A stretch of 64,000 bases of DNA, taken from NCBI GenBank assembly GCA_900176545.1, contig FWXP01000001.1, positions 186,001 through 250,000 of the forward strand, in the 5' to 3' direction. The DNA comes from Oscillospiraceae bacterium (GTDB lineage Bacteria; Bacillota; Clostridia; Saccharofermentanales; Saccharofermentanaceae). The notes below the pieces were generated by a model. It was not told where the DNA came from and made no database searches. It saw nothing but the letters and a program-made list of their open reading frames with translations. Positions 27,401-36,418 of the stretch are shown in pieces. The translations under genes and the position numbers were made by a program. How positions within the stretch are numbered: position 1 is the stretch's first letter; each line of letters starts with the position of its first letter.

Positions 27401-29541
27401 CTGTTACTAATGCAGCAGGTAATACTGCTACAACATCTTACGACAGTTATGGAAGAGTCGTATCCTCAACTGACTTTGCCGGTGTAGAGACTACTTATAC
27501 CTATGACGATATGGACAGAATCGCGACTGCGACAACTGACGGAGAGGTAACGACTTATACCTATAGTTCTGTCGGTAATCTTATAAGTGTCAATGATCCT
27601 ACGGGTACTGTGTTCTACACATATAACTCAGAAGGTTATATGACCAGCGTTACTAACACTAATGGGGAAGTCATCTTCTATACATATAACGACGCGGGTC
27701 TTGTAGCTTCTATGACCATAGACGAAGAAACTATCGACTATGGTTATGACGATATGGGAAGACTTATATCCGTAACGGATTCTGAAGGAACTACCAGCTA
27801 TACTTACGATGCAGTCGGTAACAGAGTTACAACGGAATATCCTAACGGATTAACAACTACATATGGATATAACGAGAATAATGTCCTTATAAGCCAGATA
27901 ACAACGAATGAGGACGGAGATATCTTACAGAGCTTCGAGTATACGATCGGAGATAACGGTGAGAGACTTACCTGTACTGAGATTGGAAGGACAGTATCTT
28001 ACGAGTACGATGAACTCGAGAGACTTATTTCAGAGACAGTAACTGTCGGAGATGAAATATCTGTTACGACATATTCCTACGACTCTAATTCCAACAGAGT
28101 CTCAATGGATAAGGATGGAGAAGTAACAGTCTATGAGTATAACGAGCTTGGACAGCTTGTAAGTGCAGGCGGTATTGAATACACATGGGATAACGCAGGT
28201 AACCTTGTAAGCCAGTCTAATAACGGAACTATTGTTGCTTCCTATACTTACGACTGCCATAACAGGATGTTAACAGCATCTGTCAACACATCTTCCGGAA
28301 CGCTTGAGCAATCTTATACTTACGATTATCTTGGTAACAGAACAAGAAAGACGACTGACGGAGTAACTGTTGAATATACGACTGACCTTTCTTCCGGTTA
28401 CAGTCAGATCCTTAAGGAGACATCCGGGGCTGATGTTATTTACTACACCAGAGGATTTGAGCTTATCTCAAGAAGAGTAGAGAACAATGCTTGTTACTAC
28501 ATCTACGATGGCGGAATGTCTGTAAGAGCTCTTTCTGATGAAGACGGAATAATAACAGACACATATGTCTTCGATGCATTCGGTAATGAGACCGCAAGGA
28601 CAGGCGATTCTGAAAACTCCTATGGCTTCCAGGGAGAGCAGAAGGATGAGACAGGTCTTTACTACTTAAGAGCCAGATATATGGATCCTTCTACAGGAAT
28701 GTTTACCACGATGGATACGTATGCGGGAAGAGTCTCTGATCCTATGAGCCTGCACAAGTATCTGTTCGCTAACTCTAATCCTGTTAAGTATCTTGATCCG
28801 AGCGGGCATTTCTCTGAAACAGATCTAATGCTTGGAATAGCAATTCAGGGAATAATTGGAGCTGAGCTGAACGGAATAATATATATATTGAATCTTAATT
28901 GCGGCGATGAACCACACCCATATGATAATACAGAATTCTTTTTGGAATTGATGATACGTATGTGTCAAGGCGTAATAGCTGGAATGTTTTTCGGTCTAAT
29001 TGGAATGCTTGTATCTTCCGTGTGGATTGGTAGAGTTCTACTTAACTTGTTCATGATAATTATGGGATACGCGACATTAATTCAATCATCTAACGATTAT
29101 ATGCATGGCGATTCAAGTCATCGTCAAAGAAGCTTGTTTGAATTGATCGTTGGACTATTCTTGATGGTTAGCGGGTTAAGAGGATTAGGACGAGAGATAA
29201 CCTATTTCACTGATGAATATGGCGGTTCGGAAGTTGGAACAGGCGAAGTAGTGGCAAGAACATTAGAAGATTATTCGCCTTCTGAGTTAGCTGAAATGAC
29301 GCTTGATGAATTGTATTCCGCATTACCAGATGGTTGGACGTTGGATAATCATAATGGTTTTATTCACATCAGAGATCAGAATGGTAATATGAGAATTCGA
29401 ATTGATCCAGCTGATAGTGCAACCCAGTATCCTCACATGCATTGTTATGATGAAAATGGTAATTCATTAAATCAAAATGGTCAGGTTGTAGATAGAAGAT
29501 CGTCAGAGGCTCATATACCATATACTTACTATCCATATTAA
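21442..29541 (+). CDS. Giant secreted RHS/YD-repeat protein with lectin-like domains and toxin-like tail
   Basis: A 2,699-residue secreted protein. Order of parts: signal peptide (1-33); CBM2-like beta domain (about 35-130, ending [11 protein letters not shown]); a repetitive beta-solenoid or bactofilin-like part (about 195-395); an Ig-like domain; a Pro-Thr linker (about 490-550); a LamG-like beta sandwich (about 553-763); an L-type-lectin-like domain (about 783-1030, with DGIAFVIS and VTVELDHF); two Ig-like domains and a second PT linker; the RHS head (about 1245-1445); many YD repeats (about 1450-2370); and the RHS core ending YLDPSGH (about 2450). The last 245 residues are unrelated: hydrophobic helices, then a His/Arg/Asp-rich end ([11 protein letters not shown]). 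This is the polymorphic-toxin layout: adhesin head, YD cage, variable toxin. The toxin class was not recognised. Confidence 0.88.
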   Translation: MTNRFSRRLQLITILLIISSFIGALPWREIRADMNTHGEYDAYPLSVIYEQVSTGDNSTQGEFTLTNVSEFEITSWTIEVDYFEDVTLSNIWDATDITTEEDENLHIAGNVSIPAGESYTFGLIATAEENAPVAPVDVNTINFTSVDPNETTESEIASDEETESQPAEEPVITEDPVELQEAEVFPYAIFAGSPDTDFSFYGWKSEITGDIYTSGNVWYQGSELYMDGYIRAGGSVTTTSWATEVTGIEENTPIIEMPSWEESILAKADLMPAIDIQALVSQDQVISNGYYYTEDSITIEGTDFTGDAIIVAKGDITYNVDTLNADEEVTGRVLLYSQEGNITINGSQINIQGVLYAPQGRVEINAYDTTLNGRIVANTFSYNGSILNVTAAPSDLELVFELPAVDVRTLQSQAYIGQTVSYEITIPEDNVYEILYRLNGEGVEVTIPEDENTPIRYSFVPSEEGEYTFEVYVSLPYGEFVLDSDTVTVTPEPTATPTPVPTNTPTPTPEPTATPVPTSTPTPTPEPTATPTPEPTDIPLPSPVPTETSVEEPDPYALFSEGDVFVCHYRNPFDSDNWITSGSLSIYEDSIPMLIDGGSCDSVYNGTRSFSPDYSMEGRFTLSVDTGNTSFGFYIQAADKTRNERSIGIFFDRSGQVCIQKNGANVCSAGYMGLRDLQRYSEIWYEYIPETHMFNVYVAQHTLNGFVIKPDEPILSYEIDLAEFFSDSEQFTWSFNSYNGIFSGGTPVLHGVEIDPNPGIHEEGIYYVTPTPVPVSGYDPLHSDTWVVSEGDPSYGYDNEFIEEHWNIGGDTTYSPTSLQLTSNTLNVSGYSLYNATSLNPNDLSFCVRYTVDIWTPYFHADGIAFVISPDLDAFGTRGGSIGYGGMTPSVTVELDHFSNPGTRHHDSWGNDYWVSGESDGHIAVTLDGNPADHYAYAEVDRLIDTWADVYHDVWVYYDDEAKQLCVYLAPYDSNGEVILPDEPVIVYNIDLEEYFNGETQLYMGFTSSTGDCRGIHSLIGFEFDPVPGQHDNSAVDILGGIGDVTSGDPIVAFGRIRGTDTTVELLDETGDVYYREVIDPTGIYETLFSIDSSDIPTGDYTVRLSTTDENGDSVVREFDLTILDIVVTPTPTPTTSPDGSEYTEDDLFCDLTDSQDGREVTFITDITGTVTGTELQDYSFEIIPVGSEEPVYASTGTEEIEEDGVVGTIDPTLLMNGFYRIVLRANAEDGYVEDSIIVLVTGQAKIGNFSISFLDMSLPVSGLPVEVYRTYDSRRRTVDGDFGYGWDMTIGGPSISVSQNLAMGWGYESRTTYMLPLNYWKEDHPHEIYVDWGNGSSETFSLSLSSDGWLETPLGTIDVSFTNTNGTATLTCLDNAEGLSYDPAAGTLLNGDFSMWEPKNFMLTRYDGIKFYFNIDTGLYKVEDSYGRTIEITDSGITYSEGGTISFNRDENGRITSITDGLGNEVSYTYDEAGNLVSVNDTAGYNTSFSYDDSHYLTDITADNGVTVARNEYDEDGRLVATIDADGNRIEFQHDLDARMEVTTDRLGYSTVYYYDENGNVTSVTDALGRTTTYTYDSNNNKTSETRPDGTTFSYSYDENGNILTANDGNGRTISSTYGAHGELLTMSAMGTTELTMVYDNYGNLLSAADSSGNTQSYCYDTSGNLTSVSDSLGSLMNMTYDGDGNVTSITNADGQVTNFSYDGEGRLTSRTITYQGVTLTDTYSYDAADRVTGITYSNGNTVSYSYNQAGDVTSSTDSQGRTVTYSYDLYGNLTCISYPDGTSERFTYDLEGRNRTATDRMGRTATFTYDAVGNCTGKTYANGATESYTYDSCDRVVSATNVLGGTTTYGYDYLGRNTSVTDPEGNTTTYTYNDRGNVSSVTDANGNTYSFSYDNLGNQTSVTYPNGSTFSNTYDVRGRMTSQSDAYGNTTTYSYDEMDRLTSVTDALGNTWNYEYDSIGNLTSVTDSLGYVTTYSYDTYGQLTSVTNAAGNTATTSYDSYGRVVSSTDFAGVETTYTYDDMDRIATATTDGEVTTYTYSSVGNLISVNDPTGTVFYTYNSEGYMTSVTNTNGEVIFYTYNDAGLVASMTIDEETIDYGYDDMGRLISVTDSEGTTSYTYDAVGNRVTTEYPNGLTTTYGYNENNVLISQITTNEDGDILQSFEYTIGDNGERLTCTEIGRTVSYEYDELERLISETVTVGDEISVTTYSYDSNSNRVSMDKDGEVTVYEYNELGQLVSAGGIEYTWDNAGNLVSQSNNGTIVASYTYDCHNRMLTASVNTSSGTLEQSYTYDYLGNRTRKTTDGVTVEYTTDLSSGYSQILKETSGADVIYYTRGFELISRRVENNACYYIYDGGMSVRALSDEDGIITDTYVFDAFGNETARTGDSENSYGFQGEQKDETGLYYLRARYMDPSTGMFTTMDTYAGRVSDPMSLHKYLFANSNPVKYLDPSGHFSETDLMLGIAIQGIIGAELNGIIYILNLNCGDEPHPYDNTEFFLELMIRMCQGVIAGMFFGLIGMLVSSVWIGRVLLNLFMIIMGYATLIQSSNDYMHGDSSHRQRSLFELIVGLFLMVSGLRGLGREITYFTDEYGGSEVGTGEVVARTLEDYSPSELAEMTLDELYSALPDGWTLDNHNGFIHIRDQNGNMRIRIDPADSATQYPHMHCYDENGNSLNQNGQVVDRRSSEAHIPYTYYPY
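25780..28560 (+). repeat. YD (RHS) peptide-repeat region
   Basis: This part of the RHS gene encodes dozens of roughly 20-21-residue units of the form [20 protein letters not shown]. In related proteins such units form the beta-cage shell that encloses the C-terminal toxin. The DNA repeats are degenerate, so they are protein repeats, not simple sequence repeats. Confidence 0.9.
28811..29541 (+). other. Variable C-terminal toxin-like module of the RHS protein
   Basis: After the conserved DPSGH motif the coding sequence changes: codons become AT-rich (AAT, GAA, TTG, ATA) and homology to YD repeats ends. The module encodes three to four hydrophobic segments, a spacer with [14 protein letters not shown], and a terminal domain of about 80 residues with spaced HIRD, RIRIDP, HMH and HIPY motifs. 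Position and composition match exchangeable toxin tips; a nuclease fold is a guess. Confidence 0.6.
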
Positions 29542-29560
29542 CTGAAAGGAATATTTGAAA

Positions 29561-29953
29561 ATGGAACTAATATTAGATGAATATAATTGCTATGATGCTT
29601 GCTTAAAGACGTTGAATGTTGATGCCTTAGGCGATATTGTAACATTAGACCTAATTACAGAGTATGAGGATGAAGTTTATATCAAATTTGTGCTTTGCAA
29701 CGAGTTGCAATATTTTACTGATGCGCTAATACCATACGTTCGTAAAGAAAATGGGCAGTTAATTGAATCAACGAGATTTTCGGATGATGTTACTTACGAA
29801 GACATTAGTCTCAATAGAAATCCCTATTATCTTCAAAAGATTGAATATTGTAAAGAGGGAAATGAAATTGAATTTAAAGTAGTTTTCTCTAGGATGAGCA
29901 TGACAATTAAATGTAGACATATTCTTGTGAATGGTAATGAACAGTGTTTGTAA
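29561..29953 (+). CDS. Probable immunity protein for the RHS toxin tail
   Basis: A 130-residue acidic soluble protein with no signal peptide and no recognised family. It lies 19 bp after the RHS stop and shares its AT-rich codon use, unlike flanking housekeeping genes. A small cytoplasmic protein directly behind a polymorphic toxin is by rule its immunity partner. The ATG at 29561 has GAAAGGA at 29544-29550; the in-frame TTG at 29555 is less likely. No functional motif could be named; the assignment rests on position, size and composition. Confidence 0.6.
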   Translation: MELILDEYNCYDACLKTLNVDALGDIVTLDLITEYEDEVYIKFVLCNELQYFTDALIPYVRKENGQLIESTRFSDDVTYEDISLNRNPYYLQKIEYCKEGNEIEFKVVFSRMSMTIKCRHILVNGNEQCL

Positions 29954-30115
29954 CAGTTTACTTTGATTACTGATCCCCAATTTATTTCATGCCGATATTA
30001 TGGTGGTAGCGTTATTCGTGGATATAGAAAGAAATATCCTAATGAGTGATTGAATGGTAATGATTTAGAGGCTAGACTTAGGATTTGAATGATTTAATGG
30101 ATATGTGCCCGCTTC
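29954..30115 (+). other. AT-rich gap with a possible coding remnant
   Basis: The immunity reading frame, past its TAA, stays open for 31 further codons to a TGA at 30046-30048 and would encode a basic peptide containing GGSVIRGYRKKYPNE. No start or ribosome site serves it. It may be debris of an older toxin or immunity cassette, or chance. No terminator was found here. Confidence 0.25.
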
Positions 30116-30144
30116 TTGATTTCACATAGATTAATTTATATAAT
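30116..30144 (+). promoter_or_regulatory. Predicted sigma-A promoter of the ileS operon
   Basis: TTGATT at 30116-30121 and TATAAT at 30139-30144, spacer 17 bp. The start is expected near 30151, giving a leader of about 62 nt. The leader holds two mutually exclusive small hairpins at 30161-30184 and is too short for a T-box. Confidence 0.75.
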
Positions 30145-30160
30145 AAATAGCCGTATTGTA

Positions 30161-30184
30161 GGCATACTATGCCCTTTGGGGCAT
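30161..30184 (+). promoter_or_regulatory. Overlapping alternative hairpins in the ileS leader
   Basis: ATGCC at 30169-30173 can pair either with GGCAT at 30161-30165 (3-nt loop) or, as ATGCCC, with GGGCAT at 30179-30184 (4-nt loop). Only one can form at a time. The stems are short, so function is uncertain. Confidence 0.3.
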
Positions 30185-30212
30185 TGCAAATAAATGATCT
30201 AAGGTGAATATT

Positions 30213-33200
30213 ATGTACAACAAAGTATCTAAGGACATGAAGTTTATCGACAGAGAGCAGGAAGTGCTTGCTTTCTGGAAAGAGAATGACATCTATAAGA
30301 AGTCATTGAAGTCCGAGAAGGACGGAGCTCCCACATTTACACTCTTTGACGGACCTCCTACGGCTAACGGTAAGCCCCACATCGGACATATTAAGACTCG
30401 TGTCATTAAGGATCTTGTACCCAGATATCATTCCATGAAGGGTGAAGCAGTAAGCTTCAAGGCCGGTTGGGATACACACGGTCTCCCTGTAGAGCTTGAA
30501 GTCGAGAAGTCCCTGGGCATCAACGGTAAGCCTCAGATCGAGAGCTACGGCGTTGAGCCCTTTATCAAGAAGTGTAAGGAGTCCGTATGGACATATAAGG
30601 ATCAGTGGGAGCACATGTCCGATCGTGTAGGCTTCTGGGCTGATATGGAGAATCCTTACGTTACATATGACAATAACTATATCGAGTCCGAGTGGTGGGC
30701 ATTGAAGACAATGTGGGACAAGGGACTCCTTTATAAGGGCCATAAGATCGTTCCTTATTGTCCCAGATGCGGTACTGCTCTTTCTTCCCATGAGGTTGCT
30801 CAGGGATATAAGACAGTAAAGGAGAGATCCGCTGTCGTAAGATTTAAGATCGTTGGTGAGGATGCTTACTTCCTTGCATGGACAACAACACCCTGGACAC
30901 TTCCTTCCAATGTTGCGCTCTGCCTTAATCCTGATTCCGAGTATGCAAAGGTAAAGGCTGCTGACGGCTATACATATTACATGGCTGTTGCTCTTCTCGA
31001 TAAGGTACTTGGCAAGCTCGCTAAGGAAGACGAAGGCATCAAGGCTTATGAGATCCTTGAGAAGTACAAGGGTACAGATCTTAAGGGTAAGGCATACGAG
31101 CCCCTCTTCGAGTGCTCCGGTAAGGAAGCAGCTGCTCAGAAGAAGAAGGCGCATTTCGCAGTATGCGATAATTACGTAACAATGGAAGACGGTACCGGTA
31201 TCGTACATATCGCTCCCGCTTTCGGTGAGGACGACGCAAGGGTAGGAAGAGAGAATGACCTTCCCATGATCCAGTTCGTTGATACAAGGGGTAACCTTAC
31301 AGAGGAGACTCCTTATGCAGGTACATTCGTTAAGGATGCAGATCCTCTCGTACTTAAGGATCTTGACGCTCAGGGACTTCTCTACGATGCTCCAAAGTTC
31401 GAGCATGAATATCCTTTCTGCTGGAGATGTGACACACCTCTCATCTACTTTGCAAGAAGCACATGGTTCATTGCCATGAGCACAAAGAGAGAAGAGCTTC
31501 TTAAGTCCAACAAGATGGTAAATTGGTATCCCGAGTCCATCAGGGACGGCCGTATGGGCGACTTCCTTGAGAACGTTATCGACTGGGGTATCTCCCGTGA
31601 GAGATATTGGGGTACACCGCTTCCTGTATGGGAGTGCGAGTGCGGTCACAGACACTGCATCGGTTCCATCGAAGAGCTGAAGTCCATGAGTGACGACTGT
31701 CCTGATGACATCGAACTCCATAAGCCTTATGTAGACAACGTACATATCAAGTGCCCTGAGTGCGGCGGCAAGATGACAAGAGTATCCGAGGTAATCGACT
31801 GCTGGTTTGATTCCGGTGCTATGCCTTTCGCTCAGTATCACTATCCTTTTGAGAATAAGGAATACTTTGAGAAGCACTATCCCTGCCAGTTCATCTCCGA
31901 GGCTCTTGACCAGACAAGAGGCTGGTTCTACTCACTTATCGCAGAGAGTACCGTACTCTTCGGAAGAGCTCCTTTTGAGAACTGTATCGTAATGGGTCTC
32001 GTTATGGACGAGAGTGGAATCAAGATGAGTAAGCATAAGGGCAACGTTGTAGATCCCTGGGATATCCTTAATCTCGAGGGTGCAGATGCCGCAAGATGGT
32101 ATTTCTATTCTACAAGTGCACCCTGGCTTCCTAACAGATTCTCACATGATGCAGTTAAGGAAGGACAGAGCAAGTTCATCGGTACATACTGGAATACATA
32201 TGCATTCTATGTAATGTACGCAGATATCGATAACTTCGATCCTACTCAGTATAAGCTTGATGTTAAGAGCCTCTGCGCTATGGACAGATGGGTTCTCTCA
32301 AGGCTCAACTCCCTTATTAAGGCTGTCGACAATAAGCTTCAGACTTATGACATCACGACTGCAGCAAGGATGATCCAGGATTTCACTGACGAGCTTTCTA
32401 ACTGGTATGTAAGAAGAGGCCGTGAGAGATACTGGGCAGGCGACATGAACAAGGATAAGATCGATGCTTTCATGACTCTCTACACTGTCCTTGAGCAGTT
32501 CACGAGACTCTGCGCACCTTTCGTTCCTTTCGTAACAGAGGCTGTATACCAGAATATGGTAAGAAGCGTTGACAAGAACGCTCCTGAGTCCGTTCATATG
32601 TGCTCTTATCCTGTTGCTGACGAGTCTCTTATCGACACTGAGCTCGAGACAGAGATGGAGCTCGTAAGAAATATCGTAGAGCTCGGCCGTGCTGCTCGAA
32701 ATGCAGCTAATATCAAGAACAGACAGCCTATCTCCGATATCTATGTAGTATCCGATACTAAGCTCGACGAGGAGTATCAGGGAATCGTAAGAGATGAGCT
32801 TAATATCAAGAACATCAAGATCCTTGACGATGCTTCTGCTCTTGTTGATTACAGCTTCAAGCCCCAGCTTCGTACTTGCGGAAGAAAGTTCGGTCCTAAG
32901 CTCAATGCAGCTAAGGAAGTCATCGCAAACCTTCCCGGTAAGGAGACTATGGAGGCTCTCAAGAAGGGTGCTATAAAGCTCACTGTTGACGGTGAGGAAT
33001 TCGAGATGACAGAGGAGGATTTCCTTGTAGAGCTCATTCAGCCAGAGGGTCTCTCCACACAGTCTGATAAGGGCGTAACAGTATCCCTTAATACTGTTCT
33101 TACAGAAGAACTCATCGAGGAGGGTCTCGTAAGAGAGATCATCTCCAAGATCCAGAATCAGCGTAAGGAGACTGAAGGTCTCCAGGTCACAGACCGTATC

Positions 33201-33374
33201 GCTCTTACATACAGCGGCAACGATAAGCTTGCTTCTGTTATCGAGCACAAGAAGGACATCATCGCAGCTGAAGTACTTGCTACATCCATTACGGCAGGTA
33301 CAGGCAGCGAAGAGAACCTTCGTGAGTGGAGCGTAAACGGCGAGAAGATCAACCTTTCTCTTAAGAAGGCGTAA
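30213..33374 (+). CDS. ileS: Isoleucine--tRNA ligase, eukaryote-like type 2
   Basis: A 1,053-residue class I synthetase charging tRNA-Ile. The HIGH motif is HIGH at residues 56-59 and the KMSKS loop reads KMSKH at 604-608. A zinc-type motif CECGHRHC...CPECGGK lies near 475-515. The blocks GWDTHGLPVELEVEK, HMSDRVGFW and YCPRCGTALSSHEV and the length are those of the type 2 (eukaryote-like) IleRS, a form generally insensitive to mupirocin; the resistance is inferred. The ATG at 30213 has AAGGTG at 30201-30206; an in-frame GTG at 30204 overlaps that site. It is the first gene of an operon running to 39.1 kb. Confidence 0.96.
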   Translation: MYNKVSKDMKFIDREQEVLAFWKENDIYKKSLKSEKDGAPTFTLFDGPPTANGKPHIGHIKTRVIKDLVPRYHSMKGEAVSFKAGWDTHGLPVELEVEKSLGINGKPQIESYGVEPFIKKCKESVWTYKDQWEHMSDRVGFWADMENPYVTYDNNYIESEWWALKTMWDKGLLYKGHKIVPYCPRCGTALSSHEVAQGYKTVKERSAVVRFKIVGEDAYFLAWTTTPWTLPSNVALCLNPDSEYAKVKAADGYTYYMAVALLDKVLGKLAKEDEGIKAYEILEKYKGTDLKGKAYEPLFECSGKEAAAQKKKAHFAVCDNYVTMEDGTGIVHIAPAFGEDDARVGRENDLPMIQFVDTRGNLTEETPYAGTFVKDADPLVLKDLDAQGLLYDAPKFEHEYPFCWRCDTPLIYFARSTWFIAMSTKREELLKSNKMVNWYPESIRDGRMGDFLENVIDWGISRERYWGTPLPVWECECGHRHCIGSIEELKSMSDDCPDDIELHKPYVDNVHIKCPECGGKMTRVSEVIDCWFDSGAMPFAQYHYPFENKEYFEKHYPCQFISEALDQTRGWFYSLIAESTVLFGRAPFENCIVMGLVMDESGIKMSKHKGNVVDPWDILNLEGADAARWYFYSTSAPWLPNRFSHDAVKEGQSKFIGTYWNTYAFYVMYADIDNFDPTQYKLDVKSLCAMDRWVLSRLNSLIKAVDNKLQTYDITTAARMIQDFTDELSNWYVRRGRERYWAGDMNKDKIDAFMTLYTVLEQFTRLCAPFVPFVTEAVYQNMVRSVDKNAPESVHMCSYPVADESLIDTELETEMELVRNIVELGRAARNAANIKNRQPISDIYVVSDTKLDEEYQGIVRDELNIKNIKILDDASALVDYSFKPQLRTCGRKFGPKLNAAKEVIANLPGKETMEALKKGAIKLTVDGEEFEMTEEDFLVELIQPEGLSTQSDKGVTVSLNTVLTEELIEEGLVREIISKIQNQRKETEGLQVTDRIALTYSGNDKLASVIEHKKDIIAAEVLATSITAGTGSEENLREWSVNGEKINLSLKKA

Positions 33375-33377
33375 TAT

Positions 33378-34103
33378 ATGCTGATCTACCTTTTAAAATC
33401 CGGACTCTCAGGCGGCGAGATAGCTCTCGCCGCTATTGAGATGTTTATAGCGTTCACACTGACTTTTGCCTTCCATGAGTTCATGCATGCAGCAGTTGCG
33501 GTGTGGCTCGGTGATGATACGCCCAGAAGGATGGGCAGACTTACGCTCAATCCCATGGTTCATGTCGATCCTGTGGGCACCATGCTGATCCTCTTTATCG
33601 GATTCGGTTGGGGTCGTCCTGTTGTCGTTAATCCTTCTTTCTTTAACAAGTTTCCTAAGCACAGGAGACTTATGGAGATGATGGTCGCTTTCGCAGGCCC
33701 CTTCGGTAATTTCCTCATGGCGCTTCTCGGTTCCGTGGTCGCTACGGTTATCGCATGTACTGCAGGTGCGGAGTTCAATTCTCTGGTCTATGTTATCTAC
33801 GGAATAATGACATACTTGTCTATGTTCTCTTTGGGTCTTATGGCATTTAACCTTATCCCTATAGCTCCACTTGACGGATTTAAGATCTTAAGAGAGATCG
33901 TTCCCATGTCTTTCAGGCTCAATAATGATCTTTTCAGGAAGTTTGAGACATACGGTCCCCGTATCCTCCTGGTATTGATAATCCTTGGAAGACTCGGCGG
34001 ATTAGACGTTCTCGGAACTATAATGGGGATCATCTCTTTACCTGCATCCTTACTCATATCTTTTATAGATTCATTGATCGTTATGCTTCTCGGGGGAGCC
34101 TGA
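33378..34103 (+). CDS. Site-2-protease-family (M50) membrane metalloprotease
   Basis: A 241-residue polytopic membrane protein with the zinc motif HEFMH at residues 33-37 in the first core helix and the second metal motif as APLDGFK (about 171). Five to six membrane helices are predicted. It is the compact YwhC/Rip-like form without PDZ domains. It lies 3 bp after ileS and 4 bp before scpA, a gene pairing common in Firmicutes. The substrate is unknown. A second, PDZ-containing M50 protease (rseP) is encoded at 56.9 kb. Confidence 0.88.
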   Translation: MLIYLLKSGLSGGEIALAAIEMFIAFTLTFAFHEFMHAAVAVWLGDDTPRRMGRLTLNPMVHVDPVGTMLILFIGFGWGRPVVVNPSFFNKFPKHRRLMEMMVAFAGPFGNFLMALLGSVVATVIACTAGAEFNSLVYVIYGIMTYLSMFSLGLMAFNLIPIAPLDGFKILREIVPMSFRLNNDLFRKFETYGPRILLVLIILGRLGGLDVLGTIMGIISLPASLLISFIDSLIVMLLGGA

Positions 34104-34107
34104 TCTG

Positions 34108-34881
34108 ATGGACGGCGTGTCATCACATATCAGACCTGATCTTAAGATAAGGGAGTTTGAAGGTCCTCTGGATCTTCTTTTCCATCTTATCGAGAAAAAT
34201 GATATCGATATCTACGATATCCCGATATCCGAAGTAACTGAGCAGTATATGGACTTTATCTCTAAGATGGAGTCTCTTGATATGGAAGTTACTTCGGAAT
34301 TCCTTGTAATGGCCGCGACTCTCGTTCACATCAAGTCCAGGATGATGCTCCCGGGACGCAAGGGCGATAATGAGGATGAAGGAGAGGATCCCAGAGAGGA
34401 ACTTGTCATAAGCCTTCTTCGCTACAAGAGATGTAAGCTCTTGTCAGGCGAGCTCAAAGAGAGACACGATATCTATACGGACTGCTATTACAGGCTTCCT
34501 TCTACCGCCAAGGCAATGGATGTTGAGATCAAGCTTCCTCCTCAGGAGTTCGTAGCTTCTGAATTTGACGAAGCGGTCAAGAATATCTGTGCGAGGAACG
34601 AGATAAGGTTTGCCGATATAGCTGCAAAGATCACTCATATCCTTAAGAAGGATAAGCTGTCGGTAAGAGAGAGGATGAAGTCCGTGTGGCTCACTATATC
34701 CAGGCGAGGAAAGATGTTCTTCCACGAGCTCTTCGATAAGGATAACCCTCCTGAGAAGATCGACAGAATAGTAGGATTCCTTGCTGTATTGGAACTCTTA
34801 AGAGGCAATAAGATAAAGGCGTCCCAGAAGAAACCTTTCGACGTGATACTTATAGAAGATAAAGGAACAGGTGACACTTGA
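34108..34881 (+). CDS. scpA: Segregation and condensation protein A
   Basis: A 257-residue kleisin. It bridges the SMC head domains and, with ScpB, forms the SMC-ScpAB condensin complex that organises and separates the chromosome. The N-terminal block REFEGPLDLLFHLIEKNDIDIYDIP is the ScpA signature, and the C-terminal winged helix (about residues 190-250) binds the SMC head. It overlaps scpB by one base. Confidence 0.93.
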   Translation: MDGVSSHIRPDLKIREFEGPLDLLFHLIEKNDIDIYDIPISEVTEQYMDFISKMESLDMEVTSEFLVMAATLVHIKSRMMLPGRKGDNEDEGEDPREELVISLLRYKRCKLLSGELKERHDIYTDCYYRLPSTAKAMDVEIKLPPQEFVASEFDEAVKNICARNEIRFADIAAKITHILKKDKLSVRERMKSVWLTISRRGKMFFHELFDKDNPPEKIDRIVGFLAVLELLRGNKIKASQKKPFDVILIEDKGTGDT

Positions 34882-35537
34882 TGAGCGATATAACAGATAA
34901 GTTCGAACTGCCGGTACAGGAAGTATCTGCCGCTTGTGAAGCACTGCTGTTTGCTTCAGGAGAGAGTCTGTCTCTCGGCAAACTGGCCGAGATCCTCAAT
35001 ATGGATAAGCAGATAATTAGCGATGCCATGGATAAGCTTATCCTTGAATACAGTAATGATCCCTGGGGAGGTCTTCTCATAAGAAAGATAGAAGATTCAT
35101 ATGTCATGTGTACAAAACCCGGCATGAAGAAAGTCCTGGAGAGATTTTTCAGCCCTAAGGCTAAGCCGCCTTTGTCGCAGGCTTCCTATGAGACCTTGGC
35201 TGTCATCGCATATAATCAGCCCGTTACCAGAGCACAGGTAGAAGCCGTTCGAGGCGTATCCAGTGACAGCATAATAGCAAGGCTTCTGGACAGAGGCTGG
35301 ATCTGCGAGAGCGGAACTCTCGATGCTCCCGGAAGACCGTCGCTTTTTTCTACAACCGAGCAGTTCCTTCTGGAGTTCGGCATCGAATCGGTAGACGAAT
35401 TGCCTTCAATGGAGCTCATGAGCTATAAGACCATAAGAGACCTTGAAGAATCCCTCGACAAGGCCGCAGGTAATGATGACAGACAGATATCCATCGAGTC
35501 TTATATGTCTGCCGAGAAGGAGAGTGAGGAACAGTAA
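34881..35537 (+). CDS. scpB: Segregation and condensation protein B
   Basis: A 218-residue partner of ScpA. Two winged-helix domains are recognisable: EALLFASGESLSLGKLAEIL in the first, and LSQASYETLAVIAYNQPVTR with EAVRGVSSDSIIARLLDRG in the second. The ATG at 34881 overlaps the scpA stop (TGATG); an in-frame TTG at 34878 also exists but is less likely. The stop overlaps the following regulator by one base (TAATG). Confidence 0.93.
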   Translation: MSDITDKFELPVQEVSAACEALLFASGESLSLGKLAEILNMDKQIISDAMDKLILEYSNDPWGGLLIRKIEDSYVMCTKPGMKKVLERFFSPKAKPPLSQASYETLAVIAYNQPVTRAQVEAVRGVSSDSIIARLLDRGWICESGTLDAPGRPSLFSTTEQFLLEFGIESVDELPSMELMSYKTIRDLEESLDKAAGNDDRQISIESYMSAEKESEEQ

Positions 35538-36418
35538 TGGATAGTATGATCGACCTTATAGAGTCGAAGCTTCCTGAGATGAGCAAAGGTCATAAAGCCA
35601 TTGCCAATTATATCTTGAGCGATTATGACAAAGCGGCATATATGACAGCCGCTAAGCTCGGAGAAGAGACAGGTGTTAGTGAGTCTACTGTAGTAAGGTT
35701 CACCATGGAGCTTGGATTTGACGGTTATCCCCATTTCCAGAATGCCCTCAAGGAAGAGCTTAAGAGCAAGCTCACATCGGTGCAGCGTCTTAATTATACT
35801 GAGAGGTTCTCGGATGATTCGGATGCCATAAGAGACATTATGAGCGCCGATATGGAGAACCTTAAGGATACGATAGCTTCTCTTGACGATAAGGCGATGT
35901 CGGAAGCCGTAAAGATGATACTCGGTGCAAGGAAGATATATATCATGGGACTTCGCTCAAGTTCTCCGCTGTCTTCCTTTATGCACTTTTATATGACGCT
36001 TCTCTTCGATGACGTCATCCATATCCACAGCAACAGTACAAATGAAGTATTCGAGCAGATAATGCCCATCACGGATCAGGATGTCATGATAGGTATCTCT
36101 TTCCCCAGATATTCCCAGAGGACCATAAAGTCCATGGAGTATGCCAAGGTAAGAGGAGCGAAGACTATAGTTATCACCGATAAGGATAATACGGCCATGA
36201 CGGAGAATGCGGATGTAAAGCTCTTTGCAAAGTCCAGTATGGCATCCTTTGTAGATTCTCTCGCAGCTCCTCTGTCGCTTATAAATGCTCTTCTCGTGAC
36301 ACTCGGAATGCACAGAAGGGAACATATAGTCAATTCATTTGAAGCACTGGAGACCTTATGGTCACAATATAAAGTATATGAAGTCGGAAGAGACAGGAAC
36401 ACGGAGGAAGAACCATGA
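35537..36418 (+). CDS. MurR/RpiR-family transcriptional regulator
   Basis: A 293-residue regulator. An N-terminal HTH_6 domain (residues 1-75, with AAKLGEETGVSESTVVRFTMELGF) is joined to a SIS phosphosugar-binding domain (about 115-250, with YIMGLRSSSPL and VMIGISFPRYS). Family members sense sugar phosphates such as MurNAc-6-P, ribose-P or glucosamine-6-P. It sits between scpB and cmk, overlapping scpB by 1 base and cmk by 4 bases, an unusual place for such a regulator; no sugar genes are adjacent. Its targets are probably elsewhere. Confidence 0.87.
   Translation: MDSMIDLIESKLPEMSKGHKAIANYILSDYDKAAYMTAAKLGEETGVSESTVVRFTMELGFDGYPHFQNALKEELKSKLTSVQRLNYTERFSDDSDAIRDIMSADMENLKDTIASLDDKAMSEAVKMILGARKIYIMGLRSSSPLSSFMHFYMTLLFDDVIHIHSNSTNEVFEQIMPITDQDVMIGISFPRYSQRTIKSMEYAKVRGAKTIVITDKDNTAMTENADVKLFAKSSMASFVDSLAAPLSLINALLVTLGMHRREHIVNSFEALETLWSQYKVYEVGRDRNTEEEP

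Noticed and set aside
30303-31877. 524-codon open frame on the minus strand opposite ileS
   Set aside because: It is a shadow of ileS. The strong AAG/GAG bias leaves few antisense stops; it has no ribosome site, and its product is a low-complexity Leu/Cys/Ser chain. The same applies to the long minus frames opposite fba (8921-9856), ileS (32298-33248) and frr-uppS (53477-54349).
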